A stretch of DNA of 64,000 nt from NCBI RefSeq assembly GCF_003710825.1, contig NZ_RHHQ01000023.1, forward strand, positions 62,001 to 126,000. Reading direction: 5' to 3'. Positions 8,113 through 15,819 of the stretch are shown piece by piece. Origin of the DNA: Brevibacillus fluminis (GTDB taxonomy: Bacteria > Bacillota > Bacilli > Brevibacillales > Brevibacillaceae). Below the pieces are notes generated by a model that was not told the origin of the DNA, searched no databases, and saw only the letters and a list, made by a program, of their open reading frames with translations. Every line of letters begins with the position of its first letter. Position 1 is the first letter of the stretch. The position numbers and the translations under genes are program-made.

Positions 8113-8248
8113 GACGGGACAGCCAGTCAAAAGCATTTTTCATAAAGCCGGGAACGAAATAATTGTATTCCGGCGTGCTGATCAAAAAGCTGTCAGCGGT
8201 TTTGCAAAGTTCAGCCAGCTTCTGACATCTCGTGATGTGCTCCTTATC
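8113..8248 (-). pseudogene. Remnant of an NAD(P)H-dependent FMN reductase
   Basis: Reading the minus strand immediately after the stop codon of the 8249 gene gives about 44 codons ending in AELCKTADSFLISTPEYN and then PGFMKNAFDWLSRQ. This is the characteristic core of NADPH-dependent FMN reductases (usual form TPEYN...PG.LKNAIDWLSR). The N-terminal part (GS..R..S flavin loop) and the C-terminus are missing, and no start codon or ribosome binding site is present, so it is a deletion remnant. It runs straight into the terminator at 8112. Confidence 0.7.
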
Positions 8249-8575
8249 TCACGCAAAAAAATACTTGCATCCGGTCATATATAGAATATAGATAACAACT
8301 GCACTGATCACAGCTTCTGTAGGCTTAACCCATTTTGTCAGCAGATAGATGCTGCTAATGAAAATCACAGCCCCAAAGGCCCCCATAATCGCATTTTTTT
8401 GCGTGATGCGAAAATCGCCAATGCTCATGTTTTTGCTTTGCAGGCTAACATTGATCAATGTCATGATCGGGAGTAATGTAATGACGCCCGACAAGAATAA
8501 GTATTTCGATTTGCTTAAAAGCGATGCGCACACCAAAATGGTACCACCAATGATAAACTGTAAAATATACCCCAC
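8249..8575 (-). CDS. Small GlpM/DUF3147-like membrane protein
   Basis: The product has about 108 residues with four predicted hydrophobic helices and few charged residues, similar in size and pattern to GlpM/DUF3147 proteins (recognised by pattern, not searched). It ends in CKYFFA. The GTG at 8575 has AGGTGG eight bases upstream; a GTG at 8587 lies inside that site. A promoter overlapped by an inverted repeat lies upstream (8626-8664). The FMN reductase remnant follows directly after the stop codon. Confidence 0.65.
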   Translation of the reverse strand: MGYILQFIIGGTILVCASLLSKSKYLFLSGVITLLPIMTLINVSLQSKNMSIGDFRITQKNAIMGAFGAVIFISSIYLLTKWVKPTEAVISAVVIYILYMTGCKYFFA

Positions 8576-8625
8576 TGTTTTTCCCACCTGACTGATGACA
8601 ATCTATTGCTGTAAGTCTCCTCTTT

Positions 8626-8664
8626 TTTATAGTCTAATTAAACTTATGTGTAAAGAGTTTAATT
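8626..8664 (-). promoter_or_regulatory. Promoter with overlapping operator-like inverted repeat
   Basis: On the minus strand TTTACA (8649-8654), a 17-bp spacer and TATAAA (8626-8631) form a good sigma-A promoter for the 8249 gene. A perfect 9-bp inverted repeat, AATTAAACT (8636-8644) and AGTTTAATT (8656-8664), spans the -35 region and the spacer, the usual place for a repressor site. No regulator gene is adjacent. Confidence 0.55.
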
Positions 8665-8691
8665 TAGCAATCAGAAATCAGTGGGGGTGGT

Positions 8692-8727
8692 AAAAGGGGA
8701 TATAAGGAAGTTGTTTTATATCTCCCC
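8692..8727 (-). terminator. Weak terminator of the cupin gene
   Basis: GGGGAGATATA / TATATCCCC, with a two-base bulge, is followed by four T residues on the minus strand. It overlaps the last codons of the cupin gene. Confidence 0.45.
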
Positions 8728-9066
8728 GGTTTGGCGCAATTTGGTTGCTGGGGTGTTCGTAACGCCTTCCGTAAAACTGCGCATATTATTCCAAATAATC
8801 TCATGGTTTACCTTATAGTTCTTTTTCAAAAATTCCGGACAATCCCATTCACAGACAACATCTTTCGCCAACGATACGACACAGTTTTTTGTAATGTGAT
8901 ATTTCACTCCATCGACTGTAAGAAAAACTTCTCCGTCTGTCACATAGAAAACCTCCTGCTCTTCCACGTGCCAGGTAACTTTTTTCGATTCGCCTTCCCA
9001 TGACTCCCAAGTATCAACAGCTACTTCTTGAGCTTCTTCAGCAGTTAGTTTTTTAACAAATATCAT
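8716..9066 (-). CDS. Cupin-domain protein (Cupin_3/DUF861 type)
   Basis: The 116-residue protein shows a Cupin_3 pattern: a Trp/Glu-rich lead-in (VDTWESWEGESKKVTW), then EVFYVTDGEVFLTVDG and ITKNCVVSLAKDVVCEWDC. This small beta-barrel family includes ethanolamine-utilisation EutQ-like and ureidoglycine aminohydrolase-like proteins; here the metal-binding histidines are largely absent and a specific reaction cannot be given. The ATG at 9066 follows AGAGGTGAT by a proper distance; the GTG at 9075 is part of that site. It stands alone. Confidence 0.75.
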   Translation of the reverse strand: MIFVKKLTAEEAQEVAVDTWESWEGESKKVTWHVEEQEVFYVTDGEVFLTVDGVKYHITKNCVVSLAKDVVCEWDCPEFLKKNYKVNHEIIWNNMRSFTEGVTNTPATKLRQTGEI

Positions 9067-9171
9067 GGTGATCACCTCTCTTTCAAAAGGTTATTTTGAA
9101 GCACCTCATCTAAAGGTACTTAATGAATGTTGGAGGGTAAGTGCTGTCTAATGAAGTATCGAGTGCACAGG

Positions 9172-9350
9172 TCTGGTCGAGAGGCAAATCCTTCGTTTCA
9201 GGTGCCCACGTGAGCGAAACAATCCACCCGACGACTAGTACACCAACCCGAGCATGGTTACATGTAGGCCAAACGCAGTGAATGTAACGGGAAGAAAGAA
9301 AGTCCCGATTGCGGCGCCTACACGGCTAACCTCAGTTCCGTGAGCTTTCC
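9172..9350 (-). pseudogene. Frameshifted C-terminal remnant of an MFS transporter
   Basis: On the minus strand one frame gives TEVSRVGAAIGTFFLPVTF followed by AFGLHVTMLGLV and then a stop. The next frame continues VGVLVVGWIVSLTWAPETKD, then LPLDQTC. Together these match the last two helices and the PETK signature of sugar/metabolite:H+ symporters of the major facilitator superfamily. The rest of the gene is missing, so this is a decayed fragment with at least one frameshift. Confidence 0.6.
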
Positions 9351-9422
9351 TTCGAGTTCCGAATAAAGAACGGCATATCTCCAAAGCGGGTACTCTTTGC
9401 CTCTTTCCGTATGAATAAACAT
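9318..9422 (-). CDS. Possible 34-residue small protein
   Basis: An ATG at 9422 with AAGGGGTG nine bases upstream opens a frame of 34 codons beginning MFIHTERGKEYPLWRYAV. Residue use is protein-like, but the 3' half overlaps the MFS remnant in another frame, so the end may have been created by a deletion. I know no relative. It is either a small real gene or the 5' fragment of a lost one. Confidence 0.25.
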   Translation of the reverse strand: MFIHTERGKEYPLWRYAVLYSELEGKLTELRLAV

Positions 9423-9510
9423 TCCGTTCTGCACCCCTTCATTTTGCTATTTACCCACCCGATATGTAATCACTTTCAAGCGTTTTCATTTAATGGGACG
9501 AATAAGGGAA

Positions 9511-9544
9511 ATGTTGCCGGTAGCCAAGCAGCTGCCGGCAACAT
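9511..9544 (-). terminator. Terminator-like hairpin after the amino-acid dehydrogenase gene
   Basis: ATGTTGCCGG / CCGGCAACAT stem, 30 bases after the stop of the 9574 gene. On the minus strand it is followed by TTTCCCTTATT, so the T tract is imperfect. Confidence 0.65.
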
Positions 9545-9573
9545 CGAAGATAATTGGCTAGAGTAATCCAGAC

Positions 9574-10719
9574 TTACACTTCTAAGAGGTCGCTGACTTT
9601 CGGTGCAAACATCTCCATCGCTACATCCCTTTGATATCTCTTTTGTTTAGTTGCTTCAGCAAACAAACTGCGCGTATTTTTCCGGCAAATGTTTTCGATA
9701 TCATCAATGACTGCCTGTGGGTCAGGCCTTACCAGTCCGAAAATAATGACGTCATAGAATCGAACCGCACCCAGATTCGCGACGAAGTCATTTACTACTT
9801 GAATTCCTCTTTCTTTCAGAACCAAATCCCCCTCACTCGAAATAGGGATGTTCGCTCCTTCGACAATCAGGCTCGCTTTTACGAGATGCGCATTGGATTT
9901 ATGAATCACATCCTCGAGTGCGGCCGGAATCAAAATATCACACTCAACATCGAGCCATTCGGAATTGGACTGGATCACATAGTTTGATTCAAAATAATCC
10001 GGGTTCATCTCCCCATGAGAATTCTTGTGATCAATCAGTTTCTGGATATCCAAACCTTCCTCACATGTCACCAAAATATTCGCATCGGATATACCTACAA
10101 CGCGATAGCCAAGCTGCGTCATTTTCAGAGCACAGCTTGCGCCGACACAACCGAATCCTTGAATTACCACCTTTGCTCCCACGGGTTTATTAGTAAACTT
10201 CCATGCTTCATCCGCAGCAAAAGCCACGCCGTATCCGGTCACCACATCATTCAAATAAAACCCGTCGATTTTCGTCGTCAACAGCTCGTCGAAATCTTTG
10301 ATCCCACGGAGTACGAGCGGATCGTTCTTCATGGATTTGGTAAGTGGAATTCCCACATGAAATTCATCGAAAATTTTCAACACATTATCATACCTCGTAC
10401 CTAAATCGCTTCCGAGGGACACACCAGCTTCGATATAAGGAAGCATTGCAATAATAAATCTTCTCAGGACCTCATACGCGTCAGCCGCTTTGTTGTCATA
10501 AGAAATGCCTCCCTTGCAACCACCTGTCGTCTCTGACTCGCAGGCAGTGTATTTGTAAGCCATTGCATTGGCAAGTCTTTCCACTTCTTCCTTCGTGACG
10601 GTTGGATGCATTCGGATACCGCCGCCAGCATATCCTTTTACAAAATTTTGTACAACCAGCCAGCCTTTCGCTTCTGTCTCTGTATCATTCCATTCCACAA
10701 CAAGGTATGGTCTTTTCAT
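9574..10719 (-). CDS. Glu/Leu/Phe/Val-type amino-acid dehydrogenase
   Basis: The 381-residue enzyme belongs to the family that interconverts amino acids and 2-oxoacids with NAD(P) and ammonia. The catalytic lysine lies in GGCKGGI (about residue 73), the second acidic residue in SLGSDLGTRYD, and the Rossmann motif in VVIQGFGCVGA. The protein is shorter than hexameric GluDH (about 450) and closer in size to leucine or phenylalanine dehydrogenases; specificity is not clear. ATG 10719 has GGAGGAG seven bases upstream. It is the last gene of the unit Rieske oxygenase - 2-hydroxyacid dehydrogenase - this gene, so it probably handles an amino group or ammonia released in the same pathway. Confidence 0.85.
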   Translation of the reverse strand: MKRPYLVVEWNDTETEAKGWLVVQNFVKGYAGGGIRMHPTVTKEEVERLANAMAYKYTACESETTGGCKGGISYDNKAADAYEVLRRFIIAMLPYIEAGVSLGSDLGTRYDNVLKIFDEFHVGIPLTKSMKNDPLVLRGIKDFDELLTTKIDGFYLNDVVTGYGVAFAADEAWKFTNKPVGAKVVIQGFGCVGASCALKMTQLGYRVVGISDANILVTCEEGLDIQKLIDHKNSHGEMNPDYFESNYVIQSNSEWLDVECDILIPAALEDVIHKSNAHLVKASLIVEGANIPISSEGDLVLKERGIQVVNDFVANLGAVRFYDVIIFGLVRPDPQAVIDDIENICRKNTRSLFAEATKQKRYQRDVAMEMFAPKVSDLLEV

Positions 10720-10758
10720 GGATAACTCCTCCAAGTAACGTTAAACTGAATGAACGCA

Positions 10759-11712
10759 TTAATTTACAAGATTGATTGGATTCCCTCTTAGAAACGCCAC
10801 AATATTTTGAATCGAAATGTCCAAAATCTGCTGAATGGACTCCTGCGTGTTGTAACCCACATGAGGGGAAAAAATGACGTTCTCGCATCTCAACAACGGA
10901 TTGTCAGAATGTATTGGTTCATCATCAAACACATCGATTCCGGCTCCAGCCAGCCTTCCTGACTGTAAGGAACGGACTAACGATGAGGTATCGACCACTT
11001 CCGCTCTCGCCGTATTGATGAATATCGCTCCCCGCTTCATTGAGGCAAACTGTTCTTCACCGATTACGCCTTTGGTGGCATCCGTATAGGGAAGGTGGAT
11101 GGAGACTACATCCGATTGGGATAATAAGCTCTCGAGGGAAACAAAGGTAACTCCTGCCTTTTTCGCTCGCTCTTCGCTTGGGTGGGCAGTCCAGCAAAGT
11201 ACTTTCATCCCCAATGCGCTGCAGAGCGCAGCCATACGTGTACCTATTGCTCCCAATCCGATCAAACCAACAACCTTTCCTTCAAGCTCAAAACTCAACC
11301 TTGGTGTACCCCAGTGTCCTGCGCTTACAAGCGAATGGTTCGAGGGAATGTTTTTTGCCAAGGACATCATCAATGCCACGGCATGCTCGGCAACGGGATT
11401 GGCCCCATAGCTGGGCGTATTCGTTACCTTTATCCCACGACTCGCAGCGAAGTCCGCATCCAGGTAGTTTTTGTACCCCGTCCCAGCGAATGACACCATG
11501 CTTACATTGTGACACTCCCCAAGCACCTCATTTGAAATGCTCCCCCACAACAGCAACACGTTCGCGTCTCGAACCCGGTCTACATATTCTTGTGTGCTGT
11601 TCGGCCTTCCTCTATAAAGCTCGAATTTCCCGAACTGAGAAAGCTGTTCCTTATGGTAATCTGTCAATAATTTCTCACATAGATCATCAGCATTGGGCAA
11701 TACAATCAGCAT
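10759..11712 (-). CDS. D-2-hydroxyacid dehydrogenase (second copy)
   Basis: A 317-residue NAD-dependent D-isomer 2-hydroxyacid dehydrogenase. It has GLGAIG (about residue 152), the catalytic Arg in NTARAEVVD, an acidic residue in DVFDDEP and His in SPHVGYN. AAAGGAG lies seven bases before the ATG. It differs clearly from the 5127 gene and sits 28 bases downstream of the Rieske oxygenase gene, so it is probably part of the same catabolic unit. Glyoxylate, hydroxypyruvate or another small 2-oxoacid are possible substrates; the sequence does not decide. Confidence 0.87.
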   Translation of the reverse strand: MLIVLPNADDLCEKLLTDYHKEQLSQFGKFELYRGRPNSTQEYVDRVRDANVLLLWGSISNEVLGECHNVSMVSFAGTGYKNYLDADFAASRGIKVTNTPSYGANPVAEHAVALMMSLAKNIPSNHSLVSAGHWGTPRLSFELEGKVVGLIGLGAIGTRMAALCSALGMKVLCWTAHPSEERAKKAGVTFVSLESLLSQSDVVSIHLPYTDATKGVIGEEQFASMKRGAIFINTARAEVVDTSSLVRSLQSGRLAGAGIDVFDDEPIHSDNPLLRCENVIFSPHVGYNTQESIQQILDISIQNIVAFLRGNPINLVN

Positions 11713-11740
11713 GCTAGGGCTCCTTTGAAAGAGATTCCAT

Positions 11741-12823
11741 TTATTCTGTTAAGGCGCGTTTGATCATCTGATGAAAACGTCTGAGGGCATGTTCCGTAGG
11801 TGAGTATCTACCATAAGGGAAAGCACTTGAGCGGAATCCAATTTGGGCCTTCTCGACTAACTTGATGTCTTCCAAACGCAGCTGATTTACGAATTTGATG
11901 TTCTCGGTTTGCTCAGGGGAAGGTTCCTGATCCACAAAGTAATTCGTATAGTTGGCAATGGTCGTATTCTCGTCAACCGCTGTCAAAACGGTAACGGCTA
12001 TGTTACCCGAGCCAGGAGAAATACTGAATATCATATTGGGCCATAGCCAGTAGTACCTTCCCTCTTTCACTTCAACACCTTGTAGTTCTACATCACCCAT
12101 TTTAGCAGTTGGCTTGATGTCGGCTTGCTGGATGATGCATGACTGCTTATCAACAAATGTGTAGCTCTTCATATCGAAGGTGCTAGCAAAAGCAGGATGT
12201 GCAATCGGGCAGTGATCACATTCCAAGTAATTGTCGATATACGCCTTCCAATTTGCTTTAATCAACCGCTTTTCCGAACTGTGCTTTTTCAAGCGATCCA
12301 AAAATGAAAATCGTGTAAGGTCTTCAAAAAAATCTCCATGCGCTTCTTGCAACGATTGCGCTTTATTGTCCAAATTGACGAAGACGAGGGACGCCACTGT
12401 CTCCACTTGGATGGAACGCAAGCACGTATCTTCTTCACAAAGGGAATCCATATGATCCTTGAAATTAGGAGCTTGATGCAAGCGGCCATCGAGTTTGAAG
12501 GTCCAGCCGTGATAGCTACATTGCAGGATTTTGCGTCTACCTTGTTCTTGAGGTTCTAACTGTGTTGCCCGATGTGGACATACATTGTAAAAAGCCCGGA
12601 GCTGATCATCATCTCCCCTAACAACGATGATTGGCTCTCCTGCCATTTCACAAGTCAAAAACTCTCCAGGGTTCTTCACTTGATTGACATGACCGACGAA
12701 CTGCCACTCTTTCGAGAAAATTTTCAGTCTTTCTTCCTGCAGCACGACTGCATCTCTGTAAAACGGATACGGCAGGGTATACGTTTCATTTGTGTATTGT
12801 GCCAAAAGCTCTTGCAAGGACAT
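11741..12823 (-). CDS. Rieske non-heme iron oxygenase alpha subunit (GbcA/CntA-like)
   Basis: The 360-residue protein has a Rieske [2Fe-2S] site C82-P-H84 and C102-x2-H105, followed by a mononuclear iron site with His204, His209 and probably Asp319. The residue bridging the two centres is Glu201 (ECDHCPIAH) rather than the Asp of classic aromatic-ring dioxygenases. A Glu here is known from carnitine monooxygenase CntA and related quaternary-amine oxygenases. This points to oxidative demethylation or C-N cleavage of a betaine-like substrate instead of ring hydroxylation. No reductase partner gene is in the unit. The promoter carries a double copy of the regional operator motif. It is first in a three-gene unit. 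Confidence 0.85.
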   Translation of the reverse strand: MSLQELLAQYTNETYTLPYPFYRDAVVLQEERLKIFSKEWQFVGHVNQVKNPGEFLTCEMAGEPIIVVRGDDDQLRAFYNVCPHRATQLEPQEQGRRKILQCSYHGWTFKLDGRLHQAPNFKDHMDSLCEEDTCLRSIQVETVASLVFVNLDNKAQSLQEAHGDFFEDLTRFSFLDRLKKHSSEKRLIKANWKAYIDNYLECDHCPIAHPAFASTFDMKSYTFVDKQSCIIQQADIKPTAKMGDVELQGVEVKEGRYYWLWPNMIFSISPGSGNIAVTVLTAVDENTTIANYTNYFVDQEPSPEQTENIKFVNQLRLEDIKLVEKAQIGFRSSAFPYGRYSPTEHALRRFHQMIKRALTE

Positions 12824-12903
12824 TGTTTCTTTCCCCCCATAGATTTTGTTTGGATTGCAGAGTCACTTTGAACCACGTGTGACATCATGCCGATGATACA
12901 GAA

Positions 12904-12952
12904 AGTATATTTCCAAATCGTATATTTGTAAATATATGATTTGGAATATAAT
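12904..12952 (-). promoter_or_regulatory. Rieske operon promoter with double operator (site A)
   Basis: Minus-strand TTTACA (12927-12932), a 17-bp spacer and TATACT (12904-12909) form the promoter. Two copies of the regional motif face each other: ATATATGATTTGGAATATA on the plus strand (12932-12950) and ATATACGATTTGGAAATATA on the minus strand (about 12906-12926). Together they make a near-perfect inverted repeat of about 45 bp that covers the whole promoter. Similar motifs are at 18913, 19653 and 31781. Confidence 0.65.
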
Positions 12953-12958
12953 GAATAT

Positions 12959-13690
12959 TTATTTTACAATCTCGTTAATAACTTCAGCAATATCTCGAGA
13001 AACGACCTTGTTCGTCGTCGAGTGGCTGAGTGTCCCAATCGCTTCTTCCATCATCACCAAACAAAAAGGGCATGCTGTCGTGACCGTAGAAGCGTTTGTC
13101 TGCAATGCCTCTTCAGCGCGGAGTAGATTAATTTTTTCCCCTCTCTGTACCGATTCAAACATCATCCCACCACCCGCGCCACAACAAAAAGACTGCTTCC
13201 GATTGCGCTCCATTTCCTCGACTGTGTATCCCAGCATTTCCAGAATGTCTCGTGGAGCATCAAAGATCCCGTTTTGCCTCCCTAGATAGCACGGATCATG
13301 GTACGTTATTATTTCCCGTTTTTGTTTCTCCGGTATTTTTAATCGCCCATCTCTGATCAGGTTGTAGATATATGTCGTGTAATGAGAGACGTCAAAAGAG
13401 CCACCCAGCAGAAGGTACTCGTTCTTAAACATGTTGAAGCAATGTGGGCACGTGGTTACAATTGAGGTCACATTTTTTTCTTTGAGAACGCTGATATTGT
13501 GCTGCGCCAATTCTTGAAAAAGAGCTTCGTCACCCAGTCGTCGTGCAATATCTCCGGTACAACGTTCTTCAGTCCCCAGAATGGCAAAATCAATCTTTGC
13601 CTTTTGCATGATCTCGGCAAAAGCCCTGGCTATACTTTGGAGTCTGGGATCATATGCGGCTGCGCAACCAACCCAAAATAAGACTTCCAT
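12959..13690 (-). CDS. CCG-domain Fe-S oxidoreductase subunit (HdrB/GlpC-like)
   Basis: The 243-residue protein consists of two complete CCG domains. The first has C9, C44 and CPHC at 81-84; the second has C134, CC at 169-170 and CPFC at 207-210. Such domains bind [4Fe-4S] clusters in heterodisulfide reductase B, glycolate and glycerol-3-phosphate oxidases and FadF. The gene starts three bases after the stop of the membrane Fe-S gene (13694), with AAGGAGG overlapping that junction. The two products together correspond to the single fused FadF-like protein encoded at 19774. A role in passing electrons from the adjacent ETF to menaquinone is inferred. Confidence 0.85.
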   Translation of the reverse strand: MEVLFWVGCAAAYDPRLQSIARAFAEIMQKAKIDFAILGTEERCTGDIARRLGDEALFQELAQHNISVLKEKNVTSIVTTCPHCFNMFKNEYLLLGGSFDVSHYTTYIYNLIRDGRLKIPEKQKREIITYHDPCYLGRQNGIFDAPRDILEMLGYTVEEMERNRKQSFCCGAGGGMMFESVQRGEKINLLRAEEALQTNASTVTTACPFCLVMMEEAIGTLSHSTTNKVVSRDIAEVINEIVK

Positions 13691-13693
13691 CCT

Positions 13694-14959
13694 TTATGCC
13701 TCCTTACTCTTGCTAACGTTCTCATGATCCAATGATGGAACCTGAAGTCCACGGCTCCAATTCGCGCGTTCAGACCATGGCTTTCCCCAAATATTGTACT
13801 GCTCTTCGACCTTCATTAGCGTATTTTCCGCTTCCAGTTCCAGAATGTTTCTCTGGATTAGCCCTCTCCGCATACCCAGTATGAGGTCAATGTGGTTGAT
13901 GGAAACGGGGCAAGCTTCCACACAAGCACCGCATGTCGTACATGACTGTAGCTCACTCGGTGAGATAAAAGTTGAAATCTCGTAGGTTTGGTGCATGTGG
14001 TTTCGTATTTTTGTCACGACATTACGGGGAGATAGCGGTTTCTCGCTTTGATATGCGGGGCAAACACTATCACAGCGTCCACACTCCGTGCATGCGTCTG
14101 TACTCAGCAATTGCCAGTTTGTAAAATCGGATATTTTGTTCACTCCCAAGACGGAAGGCGACTGTAACAAAGCTTCATCTGTGATTGTCTGAAGATCATA
14201 TGGAAGTAATATGGTTCCCGTTCTTTTCACCGGGTGCATCAAAATCTGAATCGGCGCTGTAAGGATGTGAAACAATTTGGTATAAGGAATCACAGCAATC
14301 AACACAAATACGAAAATGCTGTGTACGAACCACCAAAAAACATACATGTCCACACTGAACAAAGAAACATCCTGAAATAGACGAGAAAGCGTGTATCCAA
14401 TCGGAGACCAGATGCCATAACTGACCTTTGTAGACGCGATTCGAATCCCTTCCAAAATAAAGCCGCCCACTCCAATAATGAAAAGGAGCCAAAGCAGCAT
14501 GTTATCCCTGATGCTATACCAAAGTCGTAGGCGTTGTTTTTTCATGCGAATGATGATTGCAATCAGCACGCCAGCCAGAAAAAGAACACCAAAGATATCG
14601 AGAACAACTTTGTAAACCAGATAAAAATTTCCCCGCAGCAATGGCACGCCAAAATCGTAATCTATCACGACCAAAACCGTACCTATGAACAACGCAACAA
14701 ATCCATAACTGGTAAATCGATGCATCACCCCATATAAACGGTCAATTTGAATTTTTTTCTGCTGTACAACCATCTTCCAGAAGAAGTGAGCATTCGTTTT
14801 CACATCGCTCCATTTGATTTTTTCTCTTCGACCTTTTTGCCACAGTTTGAACCGGCGATAAAAACCATAAATAAAGATAAGTGTCGCTATGGCTGCAAGC
14901 AGATAGAAAACGATTCTATTTTCTTCAGAAATCATCCAGAATGTGTTCCTTTGTATCAT
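13694..14959 (-). CDS. Membrane Fe-S/cytochrome b-like subunit of an ETF:quinone oxidoreductase
   Basis: The 421-residue protein has an N-terminal NarI-like membrane part with about five or six helices (residues 15-240), including candidate haem histidines near 80, 213 and 231. A ferredoxin-like domain follows with two cysteine clusters, C290-C293-C296-C300 and C340-C343-C346-C350. The C-terminal CCG domains found in FadF-type proteins are absent but are encoded by the next gene (12959). It lies directly after the EtfB-like gene (three-base gap), consistent with a complex that takes electrons from this ETF into the menaquinone pool. Confidence 0.85.
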   Translation of the reverse strand: MIQRNTFWMISEENRIVFYLLAAIATLIFIYGFYRRFKLWQKGRREKIKWSDVKTNAHFFWKMVVQQKKIQIDRLYGVMHRFTSYGFVALFIGTVLVVIDYDFGVPLLRGNFYLVYKVVLDIFGVLFLAGVLIAIIIRMKKQRLRLWYSIRDNMLLWLLFIIGVGGFILEGIRIASTKVSYGIWSPIGYTLSRLFQDVSLFSVDMYVFWWFVHSIFVFVLIAVIPYTKLFHILTAPIQILMHPVKRTGTILLPYDLQTITDEALLQSPSVLGVNKISDFTNWQLLSTDACTECGRCDSVCPAYQSEKPLSPRNVVTKIRNHMHQTYEISTFISPSELQSCTTCGACVEACPVSINHIDLILGMRRGLIQRNILELEAENTLMKVEEQYNIWGKPWSERANWSRGLQVPSLDHENVSKSKEA

Positions 14960-14962
14960 CGC

Positions 14963-15808
14963 CTATCCCTCTCCCAGCCATTTTTGTAACTTTTCCTTCA
15001 AGTAATGAATGGTTTGGCCAGACATTGTTTGTATTGATTTTTCTTTGTGCTCGATTCTTAATCCTTCGGCGAATCCCATGATTTCAAGGAGACGCTTTTC
15101 AGCGGATAACGCCGGGGAAGGAACATCCAAATAACGAATTCTAGGCTTTGGCTCGGTGACCCGAATTACCTTAACGTTAGGAATACGCTCGATTTTCCCA
15201 TCCACTTGTACGATAGAAAACTTCCTTACCCTCGTTGTGTCAGCTAATCTTGCAACATACCGCCTACGTGAAATCGAACTGACAACACCGATAACAGCGG
15301 GTAGTTCCACTTGAAACGTTTCGATGACCCCCCGCCCTTCTTTTCTATGGACATTCCAAACTTTCCCCTCGTCTGGCTCAATCTGATGGATTTGAGAAAG
15401 GTACGGAAGATTTAGTAATTCTGCATAAACGATAGGGGTAACTCCCAAATGAGTATCTTGACTTTGGGAACCGCTGAGTACCAAATCAAAAGCTCGCCCC
15501 TCTGATTCCTTTGCAAGCATATACGCAACCTCATTGCGGTAATGGGTTATATCTTTCACCCTTATCACAATGCATTCGTCTACCTCATACTTCCTCAGTA
15601 AGTGCTCCTTCATTTCCTGGTCTGCATCCATAGCGATTAATACCGTAACATGCCCCGAACATTCACGCTTGTATGTACATGCCCATTCAAGCGCACATAA
15701 ATCCGTATGATGAAAGCTATGTGTTACGTATGCAAATGCCTGGCTCTTGTAGTTCCATTGTAAAGAAGTTGGATCAATCACCGGCTTAATCAAAACACAA
15801 ATTCTCAT
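14963..15808 (-). CDS. Electron transfer flavoprotein beta subunit (divergent, module 1)
   Basis: The 281-residue protein begins MRICVLIKPVID and shows the ETF-beta pattern (AMDADQ, SGSQSQDTHLGVTPIVYAEL), but is longer and more divergent than the second copy at 22976. With the alpha-like subunit encoded just upstream it should bind FAD and accept electrons from a dehydrogenase, most likely the old-yellow-enzyme-type flavoprotein of the same unit. AGGTGG precedes the ATG. Similar ETF pairs accompany dimethylglycine and N-methylproline demethylases (DgcA, StcD). Confidence 0.82.
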   Translation of the reverse strand: MRICVLIKPVIDPTSLQWNYKSQAFAYVTHSFHHTDLCALEWACTYKRECSGHVTVLIAMDADQEMKEHLLRKYEVDECIVIRVKDITHYRNEVAYMLAKESEGRAFDLVLSGSQSQDTHLGVTPIVYAELLNLPYLSQIHQIEPDEGKVWNVHRKEGRGVIETFQVELPAVIGVVSSISRRRYVARLADTTRVRKFSIVQVDGKIERIPNVKVIRVTEPKPRIRYLDVPSPALSAEKRLLEIMGFAEGLRIEHKEKSIQTMSGQTIHYLKEKLQKWLGEG

Positions 15809-15819
15809 GTACTCACCAC

